From positions 434,001 through 498,000 of the forward strand of contig NZ_BSNK01000002.1 of assembly GCF_030159955.1 (NCBI RefSeq): a DNA stretch of 64,000 nt, given 5' to 3'. How positions within the stretch are numbered: position 1 is the first letter of the stretch; every line of letters starts with the position of its first letter. The translations under genes and the position numbers were made by a program. Positions 17,281-25,670 of this stretch are shown one piece after another. The notes beneath the pieces are model-generated. The model did not search any database. It had not been told where the DNA came from and worked only from the letters and a program-made list of their open reading frames with translations. The stretch is from Algimonas ampicilliniresistens (GTDB lineage Bacteria > Pseudomonadota > Alphaproteobacteria > Caulobacterales > Maricaulaceae).

Positions 17281-17930
17281 GCGATGACAACAAAGTCTCT
17301 TTAGACACGATCGAAACGGCGAATATATCATCCGTCCCGGAAGGGCGCGGCGCTCATAATAGTTTCTGGCTCGATTTCGGACCACTGTTGGTCTTCTTCG
17401 TCAGTTTCCACTGGATCAAGCGGTCCAATCCCGACGATGCCATGCTTATTGCAGCCGGCATCTTCGCTGTGGCGGCAGTCATTGCATTGGCGATTGGTTG
17501 GCTCCGGCACAAAAAAGTGTCCGGCATGTTGGTCCTGTCGACCGCGATTATCGTGGTCACAGCAGCGCTGGCGCTGCTCGCGGATAACAAGGTTATCTTC
17601 TATATGAAGCCGACCATTGTGAACGCGCTGTTCGGGATTGCGGCGATTGGCGGCGTGCTGATCGGTCGTAATATCATCCGACTGATGATCGGCAGTGCCT
17701 TCACCTTACCTGACCGGATTTGGGATAAGCTCGCGATCCGTTGGGGTTTGTTTTTCTTTGCGATGGCGGCGCTCAACGAATTCGTCTGGCGCACGCAGTC
17801 TGAAGATTTCTGGGTCAATTTCAAAGTGTTCGGCTTCCTGCCGCTGACCATCATTTTTACCCTGACCATGATCCCGCTGATCAATCGTCACGGCGGTCTT
17901 CAGGGCCTGGAGAAATCCAAATCTGACTAA
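17277..17930 (+). CDS. yciB: Inner membrane-spanning protein YciB/septation protein A family
   Basis: A 217-aa polytopic membrane protein with five to six hydrophobic helices. The family core begins at SFWLDFGPLLVFFVSFHW and ends with FWVNFKVFGFLPLTIIFTLTMIPL. Members (IspA in Shigella, YciB in E. coli) affect septation and envelope integrity. The N-terminal ~27 residues before the first helix are an extension. The start overlaps the ubiE stop by ATGA. Confidence 0.92.
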   Translation: MSDDNKVSLDTIETANISSVPEGRGAHNSFWLDFGPLLVFFVSFHWIKRSNPDDAMLIAAGIFAVAAVIALAIGWLRHKKVSGMLVLSTAIIVVTAALALLADNKVIFYMKPTIVNALFGIAAIGGVLIGRNIIRLMIGSAFTLPDRIWDKLAIRWGLFFFAMAALNEFVWRTQSEDFWVNFKVFGFLPLTIIFTLTMIPLINRHGGLQGLEKSKSD

Positions 17931-17968
17931 GGCTGAAGGTATATTAACCTTACCAAAAGGGTTAACTG

Positions 17969-18068
17969 GACCCCCGACTCCGCTCCGCTACCACGACTTT
18001 AATACGCGAATCGGCTCGTCCGTACTGCGCATATTTTTAAGGCTCGGGGGAGCGGAAAGTCGGGGGTC
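17969..18068 (+). repeat. Long inverted repeat abutting the start codon of the orphan gene
   Basis: GACCCCCGACT (17969-17979) is the exact reverse complement of 18058-18068, and CCGCT (17980-17984) pairs with AGCGG (18051-18055) across a two-base AA bulge, giving a 16-bp stem. The right arm ends on the base before ATG 18069, so folding would bury the start region. The loop of about 66 bases contains smaller possible helices. TTAACC-N10-GGTTAA lies just before it (17944-17965). It could be a translational attenuator or a small RNA. Confidence 0.55.
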
Positions 18069-18368
18069 ATGCAGATCAGCTCACTCAGGGTGGCACGCGC
18101 CCTTGCACAGCTCGACCTGAGCCAGCGTTATGCCAAAGCCAGCTCCAAAGATGCGGTCTATCTGCACCAGCTCGGCGCGGCGCAACGTCACGGTGTTTTT
18201 CAGCCCTTCGATGCGGATGCGCGCGAATTGAATGACTGGTTGCAGTCTGTTCGGGCGGGCCGGACCTTGTGCCGTGCGGCTTGGGATTGTTTTATCGCGG
18301 TAAACTCGGATCAAAGCTCAGATTCAGCCTCTGATCAGGCCTCGCAACAGCATAACAGCCTGCCTTAG
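18069..18368 (+). CDS. Hypothetical 99-aa protein
   Basis: I do not recognise this protein. It begins MQISSLRVARALAQLDLSQRYAKASSKDA, is soluble, mostly helical in appearance, and ends in a Ser/Gln/Asp-rich tail. Codon choice in the first ~75 codons looks like its neighbours (GCG, CTG and CGC frequent), which supports real coding; the last 25 codons are less convincing. No clear Shine-Dalgarno sits at normal distance: a GGGGGAGCGG stretch is about 15 bases away and the nearer G-run is within the stem that abuts the ATG. Whether translation is controlled by that structure is an open question. Confidence 0.55.
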   Translation: MQISSLRVARALAQLDLSQRYAKASSKDAVYLHQLGAAQRHGVFQPFDADARELNDWLQSVRAGRTLCRAAWDCFIAVNSDQSSDSASDQASQQHNSLP

Positions 18369-18434
18369 ACCCTGCCTTAGACATTGAACCAAGCCCCGTG
18401 GTTGTTATAAGCCGCGCCAACACCCCCGCGCGCT

Positions 18435-18440
18435 TATAAT
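18435..18440 (+). promoter_or_regulatory. acnA -10 element
   Basis: A consensus TATAAT lies 11 bases before the acnA ATG, predicting a leader of only about 5 bases. AGGA (18442-18445) follows, but would be at or before the transcription start. No good -35 is visible at the expected spacing. Confidence 0.35.
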
Positions 18441-18451
18441 TAGGACAAGAT

Positions 18452-21142
18452 ATGGCATCCCTGGACAGTTTCAGCTGTGAACGCGAGCTCACCGTCGGCT
18501 CGAAAACTTACACTTATTTCGACCTGACGGTCGCCGAGGCCAACGGGCTGACCGGGATCTCAAAATTACCGCGCTCGCTGAAAGTCCTTTTGGAGAACTT
18601 GCTACGGTTCGAAGACAATAAAACGGTGACCAAAGCTGACATCGAAGCGATGGCCGCCTGGTTGACCAACCGGCGCTCCAGCCAAGAAATCGCTTACCGC
18701 CCTGCGCGCGTGCTGATGCAGGATTTCACCGGCGTTCCAGCTGTCGTTGACCTCGCCGCGATGCGCGACGCGATGGCGGCGTTTGGCGCCGACCCGGAAA
18801 AGATCAATCCGCTAGTCCCTGTTGATTTGGTCATCGATCACTCAGTCATGGTCGATTATTTCGGTACAGAAGACAGTTACGAAAAAAATGTCGCCCGGGA
18901 ATATGAACGCAATGGCGAACGCTATGACTTCCTGAAATGGGGTCAGTCAGCCTTCGATAATTTCGCTGTTGTGCCGCCCGGCACCGGTATCTGCCACCAG
19001 GTCAATCTGGAATATCTGGCCCAGACGGTTTGGACCAAAGTCGAAGGCGGCAAGACCTATGCTTTCCCTGACACGCTGGTCGGTACAGACTCGCACACAA
19101 CGATGGTCAATGGCCTCGGTGTCTTGGGCTGGGGTGTTGGCGGGATTGAAGCCGAAGCGGCTATGCTCGGCCAACCTGTTTCTATGCTGATCCCAGAAGT
19201 GATCGGGTTTGAGCTGACAGGTAAATTACCTGAAGGCGCGACCGCGACCGATCTGGTTCTTCGCGTCGTAGAAATGCTGCGCGAAAAAGGCGTGGTCGGC
19301 AAATTTGTCGAATTTTATGGCCAGGGCCTCGACCATCTGGCGCTCGAAGATTGTGCGACCATCGCCAACATGGCGCCTGAATATGGCGCGACTTGTGGCT
19401 TCTTCCCGGTTGATACGGATACGTTGCGCTACCTAACAGCGACAGGGCGCAAGGAAGAGCGCGTCGAATTGGTCGAAGCCTATAGTAAGGCGCAGGGCCT
19501 GTTCCGCACAGACGATGTGCCGTCCTTTACCGACACTTTGCATCTCGACATGAGCACGATTAACCCGTCCCTGTCTGGCCCGAAACGCCCGCAAGATCGG
19601 TTCGATCTGAAGGGCTCAGCCGATACGTTCAAACTGATCATGACCAAGGATTTCGAAAAGGCTGGCGATGCGTCGAGCCCAACGGCCGTTGAAGGCCACG
19701 ATTTCACGATTGATCATGGCGACGTGATGATTGCGGCGATCACCTCTTGCACGAATACTTCCAACCCCTCTGTCATGATGGCCGCGGGTCTGGTGGCCAA
19801 GAAAGCCAATGAACGCGGCCTAACGGTGAAACCGTGGGTCAAAACATCTACGGCTCCGGGATCGCAGGTTGTCGGTGAATATTTGCAGCGCTCGGGTCTT
19901 CAGGACGAATTGGATAAGATCGGCTTCGATGTCGTGGGCTATGGCTGCACAACCTGTATCGGGAACTCCGGCCCGCTCGCCCCGCCACTGGCTAAAGCGA
20001 TCGCGGATGCCGATCTCGTCTCTTGCTCAGTCCTATCCGGCAATCGCAACTTTGAAGGCCGGATCGGCCCGGACATTAAAGCCAACTTCTTGGCATCGCC
20101 GCCCCTTGTCGTCGCTTATGCGTTGGCCGGGACTATGCATCATGATTTCGATAATGACCCGCTAGGTCAGGATCAGGACGGCAAAGACGTCTACCTGCGC
20201 GATCTGTGGCCGACCTCGACAGAAATTGCCGAAACGGTTCGCGGCTCGGTGACGCGCGATCTGTTCGTGTCCGAATATGCGGATGTGTTCAAAGGCGACG
20301 AACGCTGGGCCGACATCACGGTCGAAGGCGGCAAGGTCTATAATTGGAACCCGGCCTCAACCTATGTACGCAACCCGCCCTATTTCGAAGGCATGGGTAT
20401 CGATCCAGAACCCGTGCGCGATGTGGAAAATGCCAGCATTCTGGCGCTGCTCGGTGATTCGATCACGACGGACCACATTAGCCCGGCAGGATCGATCAAG
20501 TTTGACGGCCCCGCTGGCCGCTATCTGCAGGAACGCCAAGTCGCCCGCACCGACTTTAACAGCTACGGCTCACGCCGCGGCAACCACGAAGTCATGATGC
20601 GCGGCACATTTGCCAATATCCGGCTGAAAAACCTGATGGCCCCTGGCACAACAGGCGGTGTGACCAAACATGTCCCAACCGGCGACGTTATGAGCATTTT
20701 CGACGCGGCTCAGCATTATAAGGCGGATGGGCGTGATCTCGTCGTCTTTGCGGGTTCACTCTACGGCAACGGCTCATCCCGTGACTGGGCAGCCAAAGGT
20801 ACGATCCTGCTGGGTGTGCGCGCTGTGATCGCGGAGAGTTTCGAACGCATCCACCGCTCTAACTTGATCGGTATGGGCGTGCTGCCTCTGGAATTCCAGA
20901 ACGGCGATAGCTGGGGCGCACTTGGCCTGACCGGCGATGAGTTGGTCAGTATTGGCGACATCGACAATATTCGTCCGCTCGATGATATCGACGTCCACAT
21001 CACTATGACGGACGGTTCGACCAAAACGATCACGGCTAAGATCCGGATTGATACGGAAAATGAGCTGGAATACTATAAAAACGGCGGCATCTTGCACTAT
21101 GTGCTGCGCAACTTAGCGCGTGAGGATCGCGCGGCGGCTTAA
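18452..21142 (+). CDS. acnA: Aconitate hydratase A
   Basis: An 896-aa aconitase of the AcnA/IRP type, interconverting citrate and isocitrate in the TCA cycle. The 4Fe-4S ligands are visible as [13 protein letters not shown] (about residue 433) and the [11 protein letters not shown] pair (about 500). Further family signatures are [26 protein letters not shown] and, in the swivel domain, [13 protein letters not shown]. Length is standard for AcnA. It is monocistronic, followed within 30 bases by a strong terminator. Confidence 0.98.
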   Translation: MASLDSFSCERELTVGSKTYTYFDLTVAEANGLTGISKLPRSLKVLLENLLRFEDNKTVTKADIEAMAAWLTNRRSSQEIAYRPARVLMQDFTGVPAVVDLAAMRDAMAAFGADPEKINPLVPVDLVIDHSVMVDYFGTEDSYEKNVAREYERNGERYDFLKWGQSAFDNFAVVPPGTGICHQVNLEYLAQTVWTKVEGGKTYAFPDTLVGTDSHTTMVNGLGVLGWGVGGIEAEAAMLGQPVSMLIPEVIGFELTGKLPEGATATDLVLRVVEMLREKGVVGKFVEFYGQGLDHLALEDCATIANMAPEYGATCGFFPVDTDTLRYLTATGRKEERVELVEAYSKAQGLFRTDDVPSFTDTLHLDMSTINPSLSGPKRPQDRFDLKGSADTFKLIMTKDFEKAGDASSPTAVEGHDFTIDHGDVMIAAITSCTNTSNPSVMMAAGLVAKKANERGLTVKPWVKTSTAPGSQVVGEYLQRSGLQDELDKIGFDVVGYGCTTCIGNSGPLAPPLAKAIADADLVSCSVLSGNRNFEGRIGPDIKANFLASPPLVVAYALAGTMHHDFDNDPLGQDQDGKDVYLRDLWPTSTEIAETVRGSVTRDLFVSEYADVFKGDERWADITVEGGKVYNWNPASTYVRNPPYFEGMGIDPEPVRDVENASILALLGDSITTDHISPAGSIKFDGPAGRYLQERQVARTDFNSYGSRRGNHEVMMRGTFANIRLKNLMAPGTTGGVTKHVPTGDVMSIFDAAQHYKADGRDLVVFAGSLYGNGSSRDWAAKGTILLGVRAVIAESFERIHRSNLIGMGVLPLEFQNGDSWGALGLTGDELVSIGDIDNIRPLDDIDVHITMTDGSTKTITAKIRIDTENELEYYKNGGILHYVLRNLAREDRAAA

Positions 21143-21166
21143 GGAAAAAGCTGTCACTAGATTGCG

Positions 21167-21194
21167 AAAAGCCCGCCGAATGGCGGGCTTTTTT
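21167..21194 (+). terminator. Rho-independent terminator of acnA
   Basis: AAAAGCCCGCC-GAAT-GGCGGGCTTTTTT forms a 9-bp GC stem with flanking A and T runs, 25 bases after the acnA stop. Confidence 0.92.
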
Positions 21195-21233
21195 ATTGCG
21201 GGTTTACGAGTTTCTGAGCGGAGACGTTCAGAT

Positions 21234-21689
21234 CTATGCCTCTTCAGGCTCCCGCACGGCTTCGCGACCACCCCGATACATATCGTCCATGAACAGGGTG
21301 AAAATACGGCGTCCGGCACTCGCGTCGCTCAGATCCAGAGATTGCCGATGAATGGCATGGCTCAAGCTCGGTAACATGCCAGAGGGGACGGGTTCATAAG
21401 CCATCTTCCAATCATCAAAAGCCCGTTTCTCAATGTCACCTTCATGCAGGATTCGCATATTGGTGTGGCGTGGGTCGGACTGGATGGCGTGAAATAGATC
21501 CAAGATCACGTCGGTCTCGCCTTCAATGATCTGTAGAAATTGGTGGTTGTCGTAACAAAGCAGACCGGTAACGCCGTTCTCGGCATTCTTACGGCGGGCA
21601 TGATCGAGCAGAGCCCGAACCTCATCCGGACTCATCGGCGCGGTCGTTTCGCTGCTATAGACGATCTCGAGAAGCGGTTCTTGGGTCAA
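21234..21689 (-). CDS. BLUF-domain blue-light photoreceptor (short, single-domain)
   Basis: A 151-aa BLUF protein. The flavin-switch residues are all present: Tyr11 (IVYSSE), Asn35/Asn38 (RKNAENGVTG), Gln53 (FLQIIEG) and Trp94 with Met96 (DDWKMAY); EGxTDVI and DPRH also match the family. The start is TTG 21689: an in-frame stop lies two codons upstream, GGAAG is at good distance, and the next Met (19) would delete the essential Tyr. No output domain is fused, so signalling must go through a C-terminal helix and a partner protein, as in SyPixD or BlrB. No obvious partner is adjacent. Confidence 0.92.
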   Translation of the reverse strand: MTQEPLLEIVYSSETTAPMSPDEVRALLDHARRKNAENGVTGLLCYDNHQFLQIIEGETDVILDLFHAIQSDPRHTNMRILHEGDIEKRAFDDWKMAYEPVPSGMLPSLSHAIHRQSLDLSDASAGRRIFTLFMDDMYRGGREAVREPEEA

Positions 21690-21788
21690 TTCTTACTTCC
21701 GAATGCGAGAGGCCTATAGCCTCACCATAAAACACATACGCAACAGGGGTCAGATAGGTTTTAGAGCCGTGACAATTTGTCAGTCCCC

Positions 21789-22160
21789 TTAACTTAGATG
21801 CCGGCCGAGATCGAGTGGGCCGAGCTGCGAAGATCGGGCCTGGCCTGATAGGCACCAGGTGACGAAATGCTCGCAATTTCGGACCAGAGGATTGTAGCGT
21901 TGACCCATGCGTCCGCGCGCGCGAACAACCACTTCAGAGCCAGACATGGGGGACGCATAGGCGATCATACGGATCGAGCGCCCGCCGGAAAAATCCGCCA
22001 TATCAGTTTCCATCACGCGGCCAAACTTGGCGGAGCTATGGATCACCGTGCCATAGCCTGTTGCGATCCCGACATGATCGAACAGGCCGCGGACGCGGAC
22101 GGCTAAGAGCGTTCCCGCGGGATAAATACGCGCAGCGCGCTCATAAGGATAACGGCTCAT
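21789..22160 (-). CDS. LRAT-domain (NlpC/P60 superfamily) protein
   Basis: A 123-aa protein made up of little more than an LRAT domain: a His in FDHVGIATGYG (His29), a second His (HSSAKFG, His41) and the hallmark NCEHFVTWCLSG with Cys96. These form the thiol acyltransferase/peptidase-type triad of lecithin-retinol acyltransferase relatives. Bacterial members are poorly studied; acyl transfer or lipid deacylation is the family expectation. No signal peptide is evident. It lies downstream of the glycine-zipper gene on the same strand, 87 bases away with a terminator between them. Confidence 0.82.
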   Translation of the reverse strand: MSRYPYERAARIYPAGTLLAVRVRGLFDHVGIATGYGTVIHSSAKFGRVMETDMADFSGGRSIRMIAYASPMSGSEVVVRARGRMGQRYNPLVRNCEHFVTWCLSGQARSSQLGPLDLGRHLS

Positions 22161-22190
22161 AGAACGCTGATAGTCTGAACTGTTCTCAAA

Positions 22191-22224
22191 CGCAAAACGC
22201 CCGACTGCGGAAGCAGCCGGGCGT
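22191..22224 (-). terminator. Rho-independent terminator after the glycine-zipper gene
   Basis: Read on the minus strand, CGCCCGGCTGC-TTCC-GCAGTCGGGCG (one G-U pair) is followed by TTTTGCGTTT. It begins about 24 bases after the stop of the glycine-zipper gene. Confidence 0.75.
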
Positions 22225-22247
22225 CAAATGCGATGCAGCGTTTCGCT

Positions 22248-22616
22248 CTATGAGCGGCGTTCGCCATTCTCATAGAAGGTCCGGCTCGTGCCACGCTCGA
22301 AATAGTAATAGCGGCGTGTGTTTTCGTCGAAATAGCGGGTCGACTTGTCGAGCATCGGGGCTTGCGTTGTTGGCGTACCCTGCTTGCCGTCCTTGCTGTG
22401 ACCGTAAATTCCGCCCGCAATTGCACCAACACCGGCGCCAATCAGGGCGCCATCACCGGCATTGCTGTTGCCAGTATTATTACCGATGATCGCCCCGGCT
22501 ACAGCGCCTGCAGCGGCTCCATATGCGGCGTTACGTTCGACATTGCCCGTTGTTGTACAGGCTGCGAAAGAAAGTGCGGCAAGCGACAAAGCGCCTGTCT
22601 TAAGAAGAGTTGTCAT
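22248..22616 (-). CDS. Glycine-zipper 2TM domain lipoprotein
   Basis: A 122-aa probable lipoprotein: the signal peptide ends LSFAAC (lipobox, Cys19). A Gly/Ala-zipper follows (AAYGAAAGAVAGAIIG and GALIGAGVGAIAGGIYG, about residues 30-78), as in SlyB/Pcp-like outer-membrane lipoproteins. The C-terminal 40 residues are Tyr/Arg-rich (RRYYYFERGTSRTFYENGERR). Such proteins associate with the outer membrane, but the specific role is unknown. Confidence 0.85.
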   Translation of the reverse strand: MTTLLKTGALSLAALSFAACTTTGNVERNAAYGAAAGAVAGAIIGNNTGNSNAGDGALIGAGVGAIAGGIYGHSKDGKQGTPTTQAPMLDKSTRYFDENTRRYYYFERGTSRTFYENGERRS

Positions 22617-22766
22617 TAGAAATCTCCATAGGCCCAGATTGGGCGGCCCCCATTTGGCCCGTTAGATCCATAAACGTCGCAACGGGTGCTAGGTTCCTAG
22701 CCAACGCATGTTAACTGTAGGATGAGCCGAACATTACATTTTTGTGCGATTACGAAGGATACGCCC

Positions 22767-23219
22767 ATGATTGTCGAGCCCATCCACCAGACCCTGCTCA
22801 ATCTGATCAACTTGTCGGTCATGCCGGCTTGGGCGCTCTTGATTTTTGCGCCGCGATGGACCTGGACGGATCGGCTGATCCATAGCGGGCTCTATCCCGT
22901 CATTCTGGGCTTGGCCTATATCGGCTTTATGGCGGGGGCGCTGCTTTGGGGTACGAATAGTGAGCCGGTCAGTTTCAGCACGGTCGAAGGTATTGCAGCG
23001 ATTTTCACGCACCCGTTCGGGGTTTTAACCGCCTGGGTCCATTATCTGGTGTTCGATCTATTCGTTGGTATGTGGGAAGCGCGGGATGCGCGCCGCCGCG
23101 GCATGAGCCATTGGGCGTTGGTGCCGTGCCTGTTGCTGACATTTATGGCCGGGCCGGTCGGCTTGTTGCTTTATTTCGTGTTGCGTCGGAAATGGTCGAT
23201 CAATCCGGAAACGGCTTGA
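22767..23219 (+). CDS. ABA4-like (DUF4281) membrane protein
   Basis: A 150-aa four-helix membrane protein. ATG 22767 is chosen because GAAGGA lies at good distance; the open frame extends 15 codons further up without support. Segments NLSVMPAWALLIFAP, HPFGVLTAWVHYLVFDLFVGMWEARD and the final RRKWSI match the ABA4/DUF4281 family. The plant homologue is required for neoxanthin formation, and bacterial members are often near carotenoid genes. No carotenoid gene is nearby here, so function is open. Confidence 0.85.
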   Translation: MIVEPIHQTLLNLINLSVMPAWALLIFAPRWTWTDRLIHSGLYPVILGLAYIGFMAGALLWGTNSEPVSFSTVEGIAAIFTHPFGVLTAWVHYLVFDLFVGMWEARDARRRGMSHWALVPCLLLTFMAGPVGLLLYFVLRRKWSINPETA

Positions 23220-23241
23220 TCATCGGCGGCGTAAGTCCGTT

Positions 23242-23757
23242 TTATCGGCAGAGCGCCTTGGTCTGACGTAGGGCCGCCGTGATCCCTTTAAGGCTGAAAT
23301 TATAGGAGACTTCGGTGCCGCGGACAGACACGGCTTCGACCGTCATATTGGCCCCTTTACGCATCCTAGACACAAGTCGACGTTCATCGGCTGTTTCAGC
23401 AATGAACGCTTCATTCTGTGCGCCATACATAGAGATCGAGGTCGACCCGACTCGCGCTTTGGGCGCGCGCGCCGGTTTGAGCGGAAAGCCAGTCATGAGA
23501 GAGGGCTGTTCAAAGGCGTCGCCATTCGCCCAGTTCGACACAAGGAAGAAAATGTCGCCATGTTTCACATTAGGCGGCGATTGTGTCGTGGCGCGGGACA
23601 CGGCGTAGCACATTTTAGCCTCCCCGCCGCCGCGCGAATAGACCATCCAATCCCCATGCTGGCCTTCAACACTGGGCGCATTCGCTTGTGCTGAATGGGG
23701 CAGAAGAGCCGGGCTTAGGCTCAGAGCGATGAGGGCTGATAAAAAAAGGCGTTTCAT
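23242..23757 (-). CDS. Invasion-associated locus B (IalB) family periplasmic protein
   Basis: A 171-aa protein with a signal peptide (residues 1-25, cleaved near SAQA), then an IalB domain: HGDWMVYSRGGGEAKMCYAVSR at the start and a C-terminal half ending TKALCR. IalB proteins are widespread in alphaproteobacteria. In Bartonella the founder is linked to erythrocyte invasion, but in free-living relatives the role is unknown, probably envelope-related. A CtrA box and a -10 lie immediately upstream, suggesting cell-cycle control. Confidence 0.88.
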   Translation of the reverse strand: MKRLFLSALIALSLSPALLPHSAQANAPSVEGQHGDWMVYSRGGGEAKMCYAVSRATTQSPPNVKHGDIFFLVSNWANGDAFEQPSLMTGFPLKPARAPKARVGSTSISMYGAQNEAFIAETADERRLVSRMRKGANMTVEAVSVRGTEVSYNFSLKGITAALRQTKALCR

Positions 23758-23763
23758 AAGGTC

Positions 23764-23798
23764 CGTATAGAACGCGAACAGGCTTAATTCTGGCTTAA
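23764..23798 (-). promoter_or_regulatory. CtrA box and -10 upstream of the IalB-family gene
   Basis: TTAA-TTCTGGC-TTAA (23784-23798) is an exact TTAA-N7-TTAA CtrA site. On the minus strand a TATACG -10 (23764-23769) follows after 14 bases, so the proximal half-site occupies the -35 position, the arrangement of CtrA-activated promoters. The -10 ends 6 bases before ATG 23757, so the transcript is probably leaderless. Confidence 0.55.
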
Positions 23799-23823
23799 TG
23801 CTCAGTATCTTTTCAGACAGGTT

Positions 23824-24345
23824 TTAGTTGCCGTTCAGGCCGATGCCCGTTCTCTTTTTTCCAGGGTGAGAGCGGCTTCGTTGCACGAGTGGGCGCGGCG
23901 CGTGGCCCCCGAACAGGATAGATCGGTCATAAAGCGTCAATGCTGTGGCTAGGCCGACATTGATGCAAAAGGCCGTCGGGATTTTGACAATATGGGCGCA
24001 AGCATCTTGCACGGGTTGAGAGAGTGACCCTTTTTCCGGCCCCAGAATATAGGCCGCGTTGAGCGGATGGCGGAAGCTGGGCAGATCAACCGCATCATCC
24101 GTCAGCTCTACCCCGACCAAGACACATCCTTCAGGAAAACGCGTCGGATCGAAATCAGGCCAACGATAGTAGGGCAGATGTGTGGAGGACCCCGACGTAT
24201 CGGTCTGTCGCACCGCATCCTCTTCCATCGGAGAGCCGATGGTGAAGGCGAAGCCGGCACCGAACGCATGCGCTGTCCGCAAGATCACGCCAAGATTATG
24301 CGGCTTGGACAGTCGCTCGCTACCGATACCGAAATAACCGCGCAT
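23824..24345 (-). CDS. TrmH/SpoU family RNA 2'-O-methyltransferase
   Basis: A 173-aa SPOUT methyltransferase. Family motifs are motif 1 SKPHNLGVILRTAHAFGAG (N and R for catalysis), motif 2 AAYILGPEKGSLS and motif 3 VKIPTAFCINVGLATALTLYD. It lacks the N-terminal substrate-binding domain of RlmB, resembling minimal TrmH/TrmL forms, so the target (tRNA or rRNA) cannot be read off. The start overlaps the stop of the upstream MFS gene (TAATG), so it is the last gene of a plsC-MFS-methyltransferase operon. Confidence 0.88.
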   Translation of the reverse strand: MRGYFGIGSERLSKPHNLGVILRTAHAFGAGFAFTIGSPMEEDAVRQTDTSGSSTHLPYYRWPDFDPTRFPEGCVLVGVELTDDAVDLPSFRHPLNAAYILGPEKGSLSQPVQDACAHIVKIPTAFCINVGLATALTLYDRSILFGGHAPRPLVQRSRSHPGKKRTGIGLNGN

Positions 24346-25670
24346 TATTCAGTCACTCCGGGCTGCGGTCGTTCGACCAGTTTGATGGATCGATAGACCG
24401 CATAGGCGGCAACAATGCTGCTGCCGATCACGATAAGCCAGAAGGGCAGATAGGGTCCGAGCGCCAGAGCGCCGAGCCCGATAAGGCCAAAAGTCGTCAG
24501 ATTGACGAACAGATTGAGCAAGACTGAGCCTGCACTCATCAACCGAGCGCGAATTTCCGGATCGGCCCGCCGCTGTGCCATCGCTTGAAGTGGGACGACG
24601 AAAATTCCGCTGCTGACCGATGCGCCGATTAACATGGTCAGAAAGAGCGGCATGGCCGGATCGGCGAAAAATTCGGTGACCGGGCCAAACGCCTCGCTCC
24701 CAGAATATTGCGGTGCGGGGACAGATATCAGGCCAAAAGTGAATATAGCGGCGCCGATAATGCCAAGCGTGCTGAGGCGCACTGCTTCTGGTCCCCAGAT
24801 TTTCATATTACCGACAAAGAACACGAACAGCGATCCTACTAGAATGCTGATCGTCGAACAGGCCAGTAAGACCTGCAAGGCTTGTTCATTATAGCCCATC
24901 GTCTGGCCAACGAAATCCGGCAAAGTCGTGACGAAGACCGTCGACAGGCCATAAAACCAGCTAATACCCAGCAGAGGCCGCAGAACATCTGGATGTTGGA
25001 AAGCCTTTTTCAGGACGCTGATCGTGGCTGTGACGGGTTCATAGTTGATCTTGAGTTCTGGCTGTGGCGCTGGGGCAGGGGGGCATTTTTCCGCTGCGAA
25101 CCAGCCGACAAGAGCTAGAACGATGAGGACGGATGAAATCACGACTGTGCCCAGCGCAAGGACAAAGAGACCGAAAATAGTCGCGGCCAGAATCGTCGCA
25201 AACTGGAACCCGCTCATCAACGCGTTGCCCTTAATCAGCTCGCGTTCTGTCAACCATTGCGGCAGCACCGCGTTCTTGGTCGGAGAGAAGAATGCTGATT
25301 GCGCCCCCATCAAACCAAGCGCCACGGCGAGAATGCGCACATCCATGAGATAGAAACCGAGCGCGGCCAGCAGCATGATCCCGACTTCTGCGCGCTTGAC
25401 CCAGCGGAAAATGACACCCCGATCAACCTTGTCGGCAATCTGTCCGGCGATCGCGCAGAGGATAGTAAAGGGTCCGGTAAAGATCAGCGCAGCGACGGGG
25501 ACACGCATACCGCTGGGAAGATCTGACAGAAAGGCGACACCACCAAAGGTGATCAGGGCGATCAACGCGTTTTTCAACCCGTTATCGTTGAAGGTTCCAG
25601 TCTGAAAGAGAGTGAAGAGTGGCAGAAAGCGCCGAGTAAAGGTCAGACCCGTTTCGGGATGTCGGCTCAT
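24345..25670 (-). CDS. MFS transporter, lysophospholipid-transporter LplT-like
   Basis: A 441-aa major-facilitator protein with about 12 hydrophobic helices. The N-terminus FLPLFTLFQTGTFNDNGLKNALIALITF and the segment SAFFSPTKNAVLPQWLTERELIKGNAL resemble LplT and the transporter half of Aas-type fusions. The E. coli protein flips lysophospholipids inward for re-acylation. Its ATGA overlap with the adjacent PlsC-family acyltransferase gives the flippase/acyltransferase pairing expected for lysophospholipid recycling. The substrate is inferred from family and context. Confidence 0.82.
   Translation of the reverse strand: MSRHPETGLTFTRRFLPLFTLFQTGTFNDNGLKNALIALITFGGVAFLSDLPSGMRVPVAALIFTGPFTILCAIAGQIADKVDRGVIFRWVKRAEVGIMLLAALGFYLMDVRILAVALGLMGAQSAFFSPTKNAVLPQWLTERELIKGNALMSGFQFATILAATIFGLFVLALGTVVISSVLIVLALVGWFAAEKCPPAPAPQPELKINYEPVTATISVLKKAFQHPDVLRPLLGISWFYGLSTVFVTTLPDFVGQTMGYNEQALQVLLACSTISILVGSLFVFFVGNMKIWGPEAVRLSTLGIIGAAIFTFGLISVPAPQYSGSEAFGPVTEFFADPAMPLFLTMLIGASVSSGIFVVPLQAMAQRRADPEIRARLMSAGSVLLNLFVNLTTFGLIGLGALALGPYLPFWLIVIGSSIVAAYAVYRSIKLVERPQPGVTE

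Noticed and set aside
23557-23572. TGTTTCAC followed by ATTAGGCG, resembling half a parS site
   Set aside because: Only one half of the palindrome matches and it lies inside the IalB-family coding sequence; half-sites occur by chance.
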